This document shows, in pieces, positions 33,913 to 46,812 of a stretch of DNA of 64,000 bases. Location of the stretch: positions 50,019,880 through 50,083,879 of the forward strand of contig CM036197.1 of assembly GCA_020631735.1 (NCBI GenBank), in the 5' to 3' direction. How positions within the stretch are numbered: the first letter of the stretch is position 1; each line of letters starts with the position of its first letter. The stretch is from Saccharum officinarum (lineage: Eukaryota; Streptophyta; Magnoliopsida; Poales; Poaceae). Made by a program: the position numbers and the translations under genes. The notes under the pieces are model-generated. The model saw only the letters and a list, made by a program, of their open reading frames with translations. It was not told the DNA's origin and ran no database searches.

Positions 33913-36900
33913 ATGAAAATGAAGATACTCATGACACTCATGGAGCAATATTTCCTTATAGCGAGTCAAAGCTTGCTATTGAGCAAATGGTTATGAAGGA
34001 AACATTCTCAAGGTAACCGTATTGCTATTGTCCTTTTATTATTTTATTTATATGTGGGCTAACTTGTATAATGTCATTTTTTTCTGGACAACCTACCACA
34101 ATTAAGTTTGGCACTAAAAATAATTCTTTTTGTTGACATCTCATTCATCAAGTCTGTGGATGGTGCATCCTTAGATTCATTAAGGGCAAGTTCTTGTAAT
34201 CCTTGTTGTGTGTACTGTGCAATGGATTGTAATGGACAAACTTTAAAATTCATACTCATCTTGCAGCTGATAATTTAGATGTAGAGACCCTTAAATACGT
34301 CAAAGTGTTGGAATACGAGTTTATTAGGCCCATGAGGCTAGGCCCATGAGGCCCATGTATGGTTACCTATATAGCTACCCTTCTAGGGTTAGCCCAAATC
34401 AATAGAATCTCATTCCCTAACATGGTATCAGCAGCCTAGGTTTCTTCCCTTCCCAGCCGCCGCCTCCCAGGCCGGCGGCGCTGCCGACATTCCCATGGCC
34501 GGTCGGCCTCCTCCTCCTCCTCCCCCTCCTTCCTACTTCCATGTTTTTCCCTCTCTCCCATCCAATTCCTGGGCGCAAGTGACTGCTACCGCCCTTTCCA
34601 GCCCCTGCCGCCGTCGCCGCCCTGCTGGCGTCGCCGCCCCTGCAGGCGCTGCAGCCGCTGCCGCCCTGGACGCCGCAGCGGGTGGCGCCGCTGCTCCTGC
34701 TGGTGCGGCCGGGCATGGCGCCGCTGATCCTGCACAGCCGGACGCCGGGGAGGTCATCGGGGGGTCCCTGCTGCCGCCACCGGGACGCCCGATCTGCCTC
34801 CTCCTCTGGCACCGGTGGTGACGGACCGTCCCGATGCGGCTGCCCTCGCCGGCGCACTGGCCGCGGCCGTCGGAGTTCCCTACGTCGCTGGTGCACAGGC
34901 TGGGGGCGCGGGGTTGACTTCCAAGGCGTGAACTTCCTCTTCCCCGCCCCGCCTCCGCTGCCCCTTCCCGGCACCCGCCCCGACTCCGCCCTCGCCGCCG
35001 CTCTCGTCGCTGCTCGGGCTGCGGCTGTCGAGGGCAGGCCAGGGTGCGTGCGGCTGCCCTCGTGTGGGAGCGTGAGCAGGATGCGGCCGATGCCCTGGCC
35101 CGCCAGATCGCCGAGGCGGAGCAGCTCCTCGTCTCTCCCGCCTCTCAGGATGCTGGGGCCACCTCCTCCGACTCGACGGGACGCCGCGTGTCCCACACCG
35201 CGGTCCTCTGGCACGACCCGGCCGACCCGCTCGTGGCTCAGCTTCACTACCAGGCCGGGGGGGTCCAGAACATTCGCCTCCTCGTCCCGGTCGTCCTCGA
35301 GCCTGAGTCGCCCTCCTACGCCCGCTGGCGGGACCTGGTGCTTCTCACTCTCCGCCGCTAGGCCCTCGACGACCACGTCCTTGTTGACGCCTCGGTCGCT
35401 GTCCAGACCCCGTCGTGGCTTCGTCTCGACAGCATCGTCCTCTCCTGGATCCTGGGGACGATCTCCCTGGACCTCCACGACCTCGTCCGCAACTCCCCTA
35501 ACGCTCGCCGGGCATGGCTTGCCCTTGAGGGACAGTTCCTGGGCAACGCCGAGGCCCGGGCTCTGCGTCTCGACGCGAGCTTCCGCACCTTTGTCCAGGG
35601 TGACCTCTCCGTTGGCGAGTTCTGTCGTCGGATGAAGGGCATGGCCGACTCCCTTGGCGACCTCGGCTGGCCCGTGGAGGATCGCATCTTGGTCCTCAAC
35701 GTCCTCCGCGGGCTCAGTGACCGCTACGCTCACCTCAGGACGTGGATCACCCGTCAGCGGCCCTTCCCCACCTTCCTGCAGGTCCGTGACGACCTTGTCA
35801 TGGAGGAGCTCACTCAGGGCATCCAGCCGGGGTCCGCCACCACTCCGGGGTCCTCGTCCTCCTCGACGGCCCTGGCTGCTACTCCGCCGCGTCCGTCTGC
35901 TCCACCTCGTTCGTCTGCTCCACCGCCGTCGTCTCTTCTTGGTCCTCCCTCCGGGCCGAGCGGGGGTGGGGGGTCGTGGCGGTCGTCGACGACGCGGTGG
36001 GGGCCGTGGGGGAGGCCGTGTGGAGTCACCCCGGCAGCTGGCCCACCGGGGGGGCACCATGGCCTTCCTTCCACAACCCGTGGTCAGGGCGCATCTCTAT
36101 GTGGCCCTACCACGCTCCAGGTGGTGAGCCTCGCCCACCGGTGGCCATGTTTACTGGTGCTCCACCTCCTGGCGTCTCCACTACGCCTCCGTGGGCTACT
36201 CCCTCCGGCACCCCGCCCGGGCTTGCCGGTTGGGACCAGGCGGCCTTGGCACGGTCGTTCAGCACCATGGGCCTGACACCTCCTGTCGGACCTGAGTGGA
36301 TCGCTGACTCGGGTGCCACCTACCACACCACTCCTGACCCTGGTATACTTTCTTCTGTCCATTCTCCTTCTCTCCCTTCGTCCATTATGGTCGCAAATGG
36401 TTCATGTCTTCCTGTCACATCTGTGGGTACCGCCGGTGCTCATGGGTCCTTTCGTCTTCCTGATGTTCTTGTTGCACCTTCTATGGTTCACAACCTTCTT
36501 TCTATTCGTCGTTTTACAGCTGACAATTCTTGTTCTGTGGAGTTTGACTCTTCTGGTCTTACTGTAAAGGATTTGGCTTCCCGGTGTCCTCTGCTCCGAT
36601 GTGACAGCACGGGGCCCCTTTACACTCTTCGCTTCCCGGCGGCTACTTCATCTTCGCCGTCTGTTTTGTCAGCTGCTTTCGCCGCTTCTACCTCCTCCAC
36701 CACTTGGCACCGGCGCCTCGGTCATCCTGGACGTGATGCCCTGATGCAGCTCAGTCGTAGCTCTGACATTCCATGTACTCGAGCTCATGATGAGCATTTG
36801 TGTTATGCGTGCCAATTGGGCCGACATGTTCGTCTTCCTTTTCATAGTTCTTCACATGCGGCCCGCATTTTTGATCTTGTACATTGCGACCTATGGACAT

Positions 36901-39900
36901 CTGTTATTAGTATTTCTGGCTATAAGTACTATCTTGTGGTGGTCGATGATTTTTCACATTATTCATGGACTTTTCCCTTGCGTGCGAAGTCTGATACTTT
37001 TTCCACGCTCCTTCACTTCTTCACTTGGGTGTCCACACAGTTCGGCCTCACCATCAAACCATCAAGGCCGTCCAGTGTGACAATGGTCGTGAGTTTGATA
37101 ACTCCACCTCCCGTGCTTTCTTCCTCTCTCACGGTGTTCAGTTGCGCATGTCTTGCCCATATACCTCCTCACAGAATGGCAAGGCTGAACGAATGATTCG
37201 CACCACCAACGACACCGTGCGCACCCTTCTGTTTCAGGCCTCTCTTCCTGCTCGCTTCTGGGCTGAGGGCTTGCACACCTCCACCTACCTCCTCAACCGT
37301 CTTCCTTCCGCTGCCTGTCCCGCTCCTATGCCACACCACGTCCTTTTCGGTACCCCTTCTCGGTACGATCACCTTCGCGTCTTCGGGTGTGCGTGTTACC
37401 CCAACACCGCTGCTACTTCTTCCCACAAGCTGGACCCCCGCTCCATTTATGTGTCTTCTTCGGGTACTCCCTGGATCACAAGGGGTACCGATGTTTTGAT
37501 CTTACCTCCCGACGGGTCCTCATCTCTCGCCATGTGGTGTTCGATGAGTCCGTCTTTCCCTTCTCCAGCCCACCCACCACCACTCCTGATCCTGATCCCT
37601 CCTCCCTGTTTCCCACTGACACGGTGGTCCAGCCACCTTTTTCGTGGTCTCCTGCAGGTACTGCTTCCTCGAGCTCCTTGCCGGGTTCCTGTCCCGGCTC
37701 CCAAGCCGGTCCAGGCCCGTCGTCCTCCGGCGCTGCCCCGACCTCTCCGCTTGGCACGGATCCAGGGACCTCGTCCCCCGACCCTGCTCGGCCTCTCCGC
37801 TCGCCGCGGATTCGGCGCCGTCGTCCTCTGGTGCTGCCCCGGCCCTCCTTCGCGGTTCGCTGCGCCGGTACGGGTGTACCAGCGCCGCCGCGGCCGCCGC
37901 CACTCGAGGTCTCTTCTCCACCGGGGACACCGACACCACCGCCGCAGTCCCCGCCGCCCATGTCGCACCGCCGGTCTACCACCCGCCGCTTTTTCACCGA
38001 CACCCGCGGCATGTTCACCCGATGGTGACACGGCACGCGGCTGGCACACTGCCACCCCGGGCTCTTGCGGCATCGACCGGCGACGCGCCGGTTTCCCCAG
38101 TACCCTCTTCCGTCCGTGACGCCTTGTTGGATCTTCACTGGCGCCGCGCGATGGAAGAGGAGTACGCCGCGCTACTTGCCAACAGACCTGAGAGTTGGTG
38201 CCCCGGCCGCCGGGCTCCAACGTCGTCACCGGCAAGTGGATCTGGACCCACAAGCGTCGGGCTGATGGCACTCTCGAGCGCTACAAGGCTCGCTGGGTTC
38301 TCCGGGGATTCACTCAGCGCCCTGGGGTCGACTATGATGAGACTTTCAGTCCGGTGGTGAAGCCGGCCACCGTCCGCACAGTGCTCTCACTGGCCCTTGC
38401 TCGGTCATGGCTCGTCCATCAGCTGGACGTCAAGAATGCCTTTCTGCACGGTCTTCTCACTGAGACAGTGTACTGCAGTCAGCCGGCGGGGTTCGTTGAT
38501 TCTTCCCGTCCTGACATGGTTTGCCGGCTCAACAGGTCTCTCTACGGCCTCAAGCAGGCACCCCGGGCGTGGAACCATCGGTTTGCTGCTTTCCTGCTGA
38601 CACTGGGGTTTGTGGAGGCCAAGTCTGATACATCTCTGTTTATCTATCACCATGGAGCTGCCACTGCGTACCTGCTACTCTATGTTGATGATATTGTCCT
38701 CACAGCCTCCAGTGAGCCACTTCTCCGCCGCATCATTACCGCTCTTCGGCAGCAGTTTGCTATGAAGGATCTGGGTGTGCTCCACCACTTCCTCGGGGTC
38801 ACTGTTGAGCCTCATCCTGCTGGGTTACTTCTTCACCAGCGGCAGTATACTCTAGATATCCTGGAGTGGGCTGGGATGACTGACTACAACCCATGCTCCA
38901 CTCCGGTTGATACACAGGGCAAGTTGTCCGAGGCAGAGGGTCCCCCAGTGTCAGATCCCACTGCATACCGGAGTCTTGCTGGTGCCCTTCAGTACCTCAC
39001 CTTCACCCGGCCGGACATCACCTACGTCGTTCAGCAGATCTGTCTTCACATGCATGATCCCCGAGAGCCTCACCTCACTGCTCTCAAGCGCCTCCTCCGC
39101 TACCTCCGGGGCACGATCGACTACGGCCTACTCTTCACCGGTCCTCCTCCACCGAGCTTATCGTCTACACTGACGCCGACTAGGCAGGGTGTCTAGACAC
39201 TCGACGCTCCACTTCCGGCTATGCTGTCTTCTTGGGCGGCAACCTGGTGTCATGGTCGTCCAAGCGCCAGCCGGTGGTCTCCCGGTTCAGTGCCGAGGCG
39301 GAGTATCTCGCTGTCGCTAACGGCGTGGCTGAGGCCTCCTGGCTCCGGCAGCTTCTCGCCGAGCTCCACACTCCGCCCTCCAGGAGCACGCTGATCTACT
39401 GCGACAATGTCAATGCGGTCTACCTCTCCACCAACCCATCCAACACCAGCGGACGAAGCACGTGGAGATCGACTTACACTTTGTCCGTGATCGGGTTGCC
39501 ATGGGCGAGGTGCGGGTCCTTCATGTTCCGACCACCTCCCAGTTCGCGGACATCTTCACCAAAGGCCTCCCATCCTCGACCTTCACCGAGTTTCGCTCCA
39601 GCCTCAACATCACCAGTGGCTAGTTGCGTCTGTGGGGGACGTGTGTGTTCTTTCTCTTTCTTGTTCAGCCTGAAACTCCGCTGCGCCGGTAGTTCAGACT
39701 GCGGGGGGTGTTGGAATACGAGTGTATTAGGCCCATGAGGCTAGGCCCATGAGGCCCATGTATGGTTACCTATATAGCTACCCTTTTAGGGTTAGCCCAA
39801 ATCAATAGAATCTCATTCCCTAACACAAAGCTAACAAAAGCTTGCAATGTAAGTCATTACACATGTTATGCTACCTTACCCCTGTAATGTAACTGCTCTA

Positions 39901-42900
39901 GATGCTATTTGATGACGAGTGTTGTTATTTTTACGCTGGGTAGATCCATCAGTATTTTAAACCTGATTTATTGGTGATATCTTCAGCAGATGCACTACCC
40001 CTTGGAACAATTGGTGTTTTTTTTTCTTTTTGCAGGGATGAATGTGATAGGATGGTAGAGCTAATAAAATCAAGAGTTAGAGATTCTACTTTTCCTGAAG
40101 CCCATGAGTATGGAAAGCCAGAAGAAATCCCAAGTAGGATTGCAGGCATTGCACATGACTTCACAGGAACATGGCGCTCCTTGAGCCGTGACCGGAATTT
40201 CCCTGAATCAGTTGCACTCTCTAGTATGAGAATGGGACCTGGTAGTTTTTCTCCAGGCTCTCCACTCCAAGCATCACCTGAGCTATGCACTGCAGCAGTT
40301 ACAGAAGCAAAAAAATGGTTGGAAGAGAAAAGGCAGGGACTGGGCTCAAAGCCTGAAGACAATGGACCATGCACATTAAATACTGATATATTTAGTTCTG
40401 TGAGTATAAATATATACTCCTATTCTTTGTAAACCTATTGCATTTTGGTGATTGGCGAACTTACTGCTGGTTATGGTTCGATAAATTGTTTCTTACCCTT
40501 TATGTGTTGCCATCTCATGCAGCACGATGACTCTGACATGGGTACTCCAGTTGATTTAGCGAAATCATACATGCAGTCGATACCTCCTTGGCAATCCCCA
40601 TTCTTAGGCCGTCAGAAGTTTGACACATCACCCTCCAAATACTCTATCTTGTCAACGAAGGTAATAAAAGAAATTTATGCTGAGTCAAGGTTACTGATTG
40701 GAATTTGGCATTGCACACTTATGTACAGCCTGTTCTATAGGACGGCGATTCGTCCGGCGATGTTATACGGTGCTGAGTGTTGGCCTACAAAAAGGCGACA
40801 TGTCCAGCAATTGAGTGTAGCAGAGATGCGTATGTTGCGTTGGTGTTGTGGGCACACAAGGAGGGATAGAGTCCGGAACGACGATATTCGGGATAGGGTT
40901 GGGGTGGCACCAATTGAGGAGAAATTGATTCAACATCGGTTGAGATGGTTTGGACATGTCCAACGGAGGCCTCCTGAGACGCCGGTGCGTAGTGGAGTTC
41001 TAAAGCGGGCCGATAATGTAAAGAGCGGTAGAGGTCGACCTAAACTAACTTGAGACAAGTTCGTTAAGAGAGATCTTAAGGAGTGGAATATCTCCAAGGA
41101 GATTTAGCTATGGACAGGAGCGCTTGAAGATTGGCAATCAACGTGCCTGAACCGTGACATCTTTTTGTCTTGTGCCCTTTATGTCCCTTTATGTGTCTCC
41201 CTGTTTCTCGTCTCTTTTGGGTTTCATCTCTAGCCTACCCCAACTTGCTTGGGACAAAAGACTATGTTGTTGTTGTTGTTGTTGTTGTACACTTATGTAC
41301 AGCCTAGGCTTTTGTGGCAATATTTTGATCATCTGTGAGATATTCTTCGTTTTACAAAATGTTACTCTCTTATAAGGGCAGTTCCAGTGTAAAATTGAAT
41401 TGAGAATGTAGAGTTTGATCCATGGCAGTTCGGTGACTCTAGTGTGGACATCGTTTTGATGGCCCCGTACATGAAATATAAAACAATTTCGCTCTGCCCA
41501 CCTCTCTCTCATAGCACTCGTGCAATTAGCTCCTGGGTTATTTTATCCTCTCGGTTTGGCTCATGTTTGGGCGTTGGTTTTAGCTAACACATAGCAGTCG
41601 AATGCTACAATGTGTAAAGTGTTATTTTCACAGCTCACAGATAGGTTTTTTGCTCACACTAGAGCTGTTCTAAGACTGATGAACTTCGCAACTTCATATG
41701 ACCATCAGCACTTAAATTACTGATGATTTGTTATATGGATCTGTATTCCATGGTCCTGAATGAGATGTGATGGGAGCTGCTACTGGTCACTTTCAACCGT
41801 CTTAAATTATACCATGAAATTACCGCATTGTATATGAACTGTATAAATTCACAACATTTCTAAGAAAAGGAGAACCGACTGAAGTTGGTAAGAACAAAAC
41901 TCATGTTACTAGGCAGGAAAACGGTGTGTTACATGCTGTAGGCTTTCCTTTTCTTAATCACTATCTTGCTTGACACCTGTCTGGTTAAATGATGCCTCAC
42001 TTGTGCTTGCATATTCACTTCTAACCAAGTATTTTACCTTGTAAAGGTAACCACGAAGGACTACCTTTCCAGCTTTTGGACAAAATTGGAGGAATCACGA
42101 AGAGCTCACATTGGATCATCTGGAGGTTCTGCTGAAGCTCCTAAATTATGGAATTATGGTTCTAATTCCAGATTATTTGAGAATAACAGCTCTATATTCT
42201 CATTGGGCACTGATGAGATAGTTGGAGATCCTACCAAAACCCATAATGGTGAAATTTCTTTACACTTATGGGCTCTTTTTTTACTCCAAATTCATTCAGG
42301 CCGCATACTTTGATATTTATATTTTTCTACTGATGCTTCACTTCTGCACTCTTTTACCTTGAAAAACTAATTTGTTGTATATTGGCTACAGGTTCTGAGA
42401 AAGTTGCAGCAACAGAACCAGTCGTTGGATGCTCCTTACCTATTACACAAACTGAAGATAGAACTGATGTGAGTAGTTCATGATTTTTGTTTTATGTTTG
42501 TTGCATTATAATTGTACATTTGGGCTCAGTTTGATACAGCACAGTACTCTGTTGTCAGTAGCAACACTATTTACAGAGCAAGTGGCTTATACATTTATTG
42601 ATAAGAGCACATGATGCCTTTTAATCTTCCAAAAGAGTAAATTCTGGCCATTGTGCATACCAACCTTTTTGATACATTGTGCACTAAGCTGTTGCCCCTA
42701 GCTGCTCCTATTAACACAATACATGATCACTTATGTTTCTTCTGCCTGTATTTTACTTTTCTCAGTTTGTAGTATAAAATCTACTTGGCTCTGTTTGTTG
42801 AAAATGTGGATGTGAATTCAGAAAAAAATCATTATTCATTGACATGTGTCCTCAAAACCTTTTTCTGTAGTTTGTTTCACAAGTGTTATTTTTTATTTAT

Positions 42901-45298
42901 TAGTGCATTTTTGTTGTCCTAAGGGTATTACTGAGCCCGTGGACCTTGCAAAGAACAATGGGAATGCACCCCAAGAATACCAGGTCGCATCTGAAATTCT
43001 CCCTGGTAAAATCTCCTTATCCAGTTGTCCTTGACTCCTCACCCTGATTATCTCACGATATTCTACCCAGTTTTTAACCATGTATAATGATTATAGAATA
43101 TGTGAATATCATGTTCTAAAATATTCTATTGTGGTACATGTGCAGATAAAGTTGCAGAGGCTAACGACGTGTCTTCCACAGGGTCAGTTTTTGCATAAGA
43201 AAATTCTTACTGCTTAATTCAGTTTTTGCTGCAATTGCACCATCATTTACAAGCTTATTTTGCGGTTAATTAAATGTCACCAGCACCATCTGTTATAAGC
43301 TTCTGATTAAGTAATATATGTCAAGTTGTAAATTCCTCCTACAGTTACTTTAGCCTGAACTTATTTAAAAAACTGATTTTGTACTTTGGTTCTGCATAGA
43401 TGTCTCTATGTAGGATCTAATTCCAGCTTTGAAGTTTATATAATATTTTTTCGTAAGTTGTGCAGTAATTAACCTAAATAATGATGCTTATGTGATTACA
43501 TGGTCGATGTCACTATCAGCCTCGTACTGTATCACTCTTTTACTGTTCTTCATATTGGGATGTTTTGCATTCGTGAAGTCGTGTAATCCTCAGTTCCATG
43601 ATAGGAATTGATAGCATTAGATAATCATATATCGTTGTTCTGGATTATTTTATACTTATGTTATTTTGGTTTATCTACCGTAAACTAACATAGTGTCATA
43701 TATTCCTTGAATTTCTCATGTTTTGTGTCTCAGAATTACTAAGGATACTACTGGCCATAGTGGAGATGTTAAAGCTCCCACTTCAGAACCACATATAGGG
43801 GAAACACATGTCAACTCAGCTTCAGGTATTTAGGGATATTCCTTGCTGACACAATCACACAAATCTTGATTCTAGTTTGTCTTTTACTCCATTCATATTT
43901 TTTGTGGGGTTAAATCAGCTTGGTTTTGTCTAGACTCTGAGCTCGCATCAAATTTTCTCTAATGAACTGATCACCGATGTATGTAGATAAGTTTCTGAGC
44001 TTCAGCAATTTTTGTACCAAACTAGACCAACTTTTTCTTTGTTCTAATAATTGTCAGAACCACCGAGTTGCATTAGGTTTTGCAAAGGTAAAGGCCAGAC
44101 ATAACTAGTTAAATATCAACCTTAACCATTTGTGTAGCCATTGCCAGCATTTGGTTGGTTTAGTGGTACTTAGGACTTAGGAGTATCATTCATCGTTAGA
44201 TGATTTCTAACTTATCATCAGCCACCCACAATTTGCTAAATTGGCCTGCTGGTTGTCGAGCTGCAATAACTTTTATTGGCTGGAAGTCCAGTAGTCTACT
44301 TAGATTATCCAGTTGCGAGCAGGGAACCATTGGCCAGAAATCATGGACAACCTTGCCTGCAAGGCTCAGGAAAGACATAATTGTTGTTGTTAGCTAGTAA
44401 ATCCTGGCTTCAGTTGGAATGCCACTGCACACAAGCTTGGGGCGACTTATGTTGGGAAAAAAAACAACTCCTGGTTCCAGGTTTATATGGGTTTTACAAC
44501 CATTGTGAAGCTGGTTGATAAAAAAAACATTGCGAGGCATTATGCTGCTTGAGGTTCGGTGAAAGCTTAAACATTGGTATAAACCATATAGGCAGTTCTT
44601 TTTATGATGTGTGGTTATACTGCTGTAGCCTTCTGTCTGTAGGTACAACGAATTTGTTAGATGTCCCAAATGCTTCTGGAGGCTGCTTGTTTTTGTTAAT
44701 TAAAGAGTGACATCTTTTGGTTAGTAAATAATCTTTTGGTATGAATTCTGAAAGTGCTACAGCAGAAGCAGAATCCAAGCGAGATTGTTTGTCTTAGTAA
44801 ATCTCTACTATATTTTGGAAGAGGGGGTACTGTGCTTATAATGGCTTACTGGTTTTATGCAAACTTTTCCAGAATCCATACCAAATGATGCAGGTCCCCC
44901 AGCCCAGACCAAAATGAATGGGTCTACCAAGAAAACAATTGTCAACGGGTAACCACAACTTTGCAGATTCTTTTTTTCTCTCACCCTTTTTGTTTGGAAT
45001 TCGCATTTATGTAACCAAGTTCCCTTGGCAATGCAGTCTTCTGGATCAATCAAATGGCAACTCAGGGCTAGAATCTTCAGGAAATGATAATCCTAGCTAC
45101 ACTAACTCGAGCAGTGCTATGCCACCCGCTAGTACCGAATTAATTGAGTCTGCAGCTCCTGCTATAGATGTTGATTCTGTTGAGAATGGCCCAGGTACAA
45201 AACCAGAACAACCAGCTAAGCGGGCCTTGAGATCATCCAATGTTCCACGAGGACGGAAAAGGGTGTTGCGAAGCACAGCAAGAGGAAGAGCGACGTAG
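33913..45298 (+). CDS. KAKU4: KAKU4-like nuclear envelope/lamina protein, 5' end missing
   Basis: Ten exons join in frame with GT/AG borders: 33913-34012, 40036-40399, 40523-40660, 42047-42248, 42392-42468, 42924-43005, 43146-43182, 43734-43825, 44873-44948, 45037-45298, about 476 codons. Conserved blocks in order are [50 protein letters not shown] and [20 protein letters not shown]. These match my knowledge of Arabidopsis KAKU4, a plant-specific inner nuclear envelope protein that binds CRWN lamins and shapes nuclei. The C-terminus is basic ([20 protein letters not shown]). The first exon is not visible, probably in the gap or upstream of the Tat insertion. One 6-kb intron holds a copia element and the third visible intron holds a LINE. 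All visible exons are intact, so the gene may still be expressed. Confidence 0.8.
34306..34422 (+). repeat. 5' LTR of the copia element
   Basis: 117 bp with TATATAG at 34368-34374 and a repeated AGGCCCATGAGG motif. It ends CCCTAACA before the primer site. Confidence 0.93.
34495..35975 (+). pseudogene. Copia element gag, broken
   Basis: It starts [18 protein letters not shown] at 34495. That frame ends at 34821 and the gag frame continues from about 35040 ([20 protein letters not shown]). An in-frame TAG at 35359-35361 stands where CAG is likely. The gag core continues with [19 protein letters not shown] and [18 protein letters not shown] to about 35950. A shift near 35.97 kb leads into the protease frame. 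High GC also creates a long antisense frame that is not a gene. Confidence 0.78.
35976..38120 (+). pseudogene. Copia element protease and integrase, frameshifted
   Basis: The frame 35976-37196 carries the protease active site [15 protein letters not shown], the GAG-pre-integrase block [17 protein letters not shown] and the integrase start [18 protein letters not shown]. It shifts near 37.06 kb to the frame with [16 protein letters not shown] and [19 protein letters not shown] (second D and E of the D,D-35-E triad), then again near 37.4 kb ([15 protein letters not shown]). A proline/serine-rich linker follows to 38.1 kb. Confidence 0.85.
38121..39640 (+). pseudogene. Copia element reverse transcriptase and RNase H
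   Basis: The RT frame is open from 38195 to about 39170: [32 protein letters not shown] with the first aspartate, and [13 protein letters not shown] with the catalytic YVDD. RNase H begins near the YTDAD motif, followed directly by an in-frame TAG at 39181-39183. It continues [20 protein letters not shown] and ends near [10 protein letters not shown] in a shifted frame. The RT itself is well preserved, so the element decayed recently. Confidence 0.88.
39709..39825 (+). repeat. 3' LTR of the copia element
   Basis: 117 bp with two differences from the 5' LTR (T/G and C/T). Followed by the CAAAG target duplication. Confidence 0.93.
40732..41288 (+). mobile_element. 5'-truncated RTE-type LINE with (TTG)n tail, 17-bp TSD
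   Basis: The frame 40740-41053 encodes the C-terminal end of a plant non-LTR reverse transcriptase ([56 protein letters not shown]). After a 3' UTR it ends in a TTG repeat at 41265-41288, as RTE elements do. ACACTTATGTACAGCCT is duplicated at 40715-40731 and 41289-41305. It lies in an intron of the KAKU4-like gene and is non-functional. Confidence 0.9.
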
Positions 45299-45780
45299 GG
45301 GCATTGCTGCACTATATTGTTGTATACTAATATTAACGGCCCAAAAGGGCAACATGATACCTAGGTTAATTAGAGCTAGCGCTGACTGGTCGTTTCCTCG
45401 TACGATGCATTGTGCATCAACCTGTATCCATGTATTATCGTAGGCCTTATAATGACCACGTGTCCTGGTTAGAGTGTTGATCATTAGGACCAGTAGCTGT
45501 TTGATTTGTGTTTCAGTATCTAGCTTTGGGAAGTCTGTGGAGAGACAGTCAGTTGGTTTTATTGCAGCAGACAACAAGCTTGTATTCTAGCCATTCCTCT
45601 CTGTATTGTGGACGCTGGTATTTCAGGCGGTGTAATCATGTTTGTTTTGTGCTATTGGGGCTTTCTATGTTGTGCTTACATGAGCTCCTTCCAATTTTTT
45701 TTTACGATAATAAGCTGACGAGGTTTTTCTGTGCTTCAAGCAGTGCAAAGCTGTCGCACCACCACGATGGTTTCTGAATT
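45299..45780 (+). other. Probable 3' UTR and downstream flank of the KAKU4-like gene
   Basis: Follows the stop codon. It contains AT-rich stretches including AATAA near 45707 that could guide polyadenylation. The end is not defined. Confidence 0.4.
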
Positions 45781-46569
45781 CTGATACGTGACCACTGACG
45801 CATGCCATGTTCATAGGAGGGGTGGGGGCTCGGCTTCGCATGCTACATCACAACCCAGGTTGTTGTGTTGTGTAGCAAGCAACTTGTGTGTATGGGCCAA
45901 ACAGTGGCCTCGGATCGTGCTCGGATACGGCGAAAACGGATCGCTCCTGAAGGTTCGTTCGTGACGTCCTGTTAACTGCCCGCCTTGACTGTTCATACGA
46001 GCAAACACTGTGTGCGCTGGGATGCCTGCGTAGCTGCGTGTCTCTGAAGTCGCAATGCCTGTCGTCGTGGCCACTAGTATTGTGTCGTGTGGTCGATGCC
46101 GATCCTATTCCTATTCCTATCGATGGAAGACGTGACTCATGCTCGTGAGAAAATGCAAATCCACCACCATCCACCAGAATGGAAACGACAATGCGTCGGG
46201 TTCTCGCAGGACGAGGACCGAAGATGGCATCCGATCGATGCATCGATCGACCGCGCGTCACGTCATGTCAATGCATGAACCGGAACTCTCGCAGATTTGC
46301 GATGGAATGGAAATAGAGAGATAAAAGGAGGCAGAGCTGGGATACCAAACGAGGTATCGTCCCATAATAGAGGACGTTCTGGCGTTCAAAAAAAAAAGTA
46401 CCAGAGGAAGACGTTTTCGCTTGTATAGGGTGGTCCAACTCTATGTATAGTACACCACCGGTCCCATCCATCATCTCTGTGTCCTCCACCGAATAGAAAA
46501 ATGAAAAAAAACTGACGGTGGGGAGGAGTCTCAGGCGTGGTGCTCGCGGTTCTCTTCTCTTCTTTCTTC
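45781..46569. other. Intergenic stretch, no gene seen
   Basis: Mixed composition, short frames on both strands with no recognised similarity. Confidence 0.4.
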
Positions 46570-46812
46570 GGCCCGGTTTAGTTCTCACAAAATTTTACAA
46601 AATTTTTTCAGATTCCTCGTCACATCAAATATTAAACACATGTATGAAACATTAAATATAGATAAAAAATAAAATTAATTACACAGTTTAGATAAAATAG
46701 ACGAGACGAATCTTTTAAGTCTAATTAGACTATGATTAGACAATATTTACCAAATAATAATGAAAAGGGCTATAGTGCCATTTTGCTAAAAATTTAGGAT
46801 CTAAACCGACCC
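46570..46812. mobile_element. Tourist-like MITE, TSD TTC
   Basis: GGCCCGGTTTAGTTC at the left mirrors GGATCTAAACCGACCC at the right. TTC stands on both sides (46567-46569 and 46813-46815). The interior is closely related to the hairpin MITE arms at 23725. Confidence 0.78.

Larger units (their letters stand above)
34306..39825 (+). mobile_element. Ty1/copia element with 117-bp LTRs (Ale/Retrofit-like), TSD CAAAG
   Basis: LTRs 34306-34422 and 39709-39825 (TGTTGG..TAACA) are identical except for two bases. They are flanked by CAAAG at 34301-34305 and 39826-39830. The primer site TGGTATCAGCAG is at 34423 and a polypurine tract GCGGGGGG is at 39701-39708. Gag, protease, integrase, RT and RNase H follow in copia order. 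Short LTRs and domain order fit the Ale/Retrofit (Hopscotch) group. It sits in an intron of the KAKU4-like gene in the same orientation. Confidence 0.93.

Noticed and set aside
34417..36060. 547-codon open frame on the minus strand
   Set aside because: It lies exactly opposite the GC-rich copia gag, is arginine/proline/glycine-rich and matches no family. It is a shadow of the sense gag.
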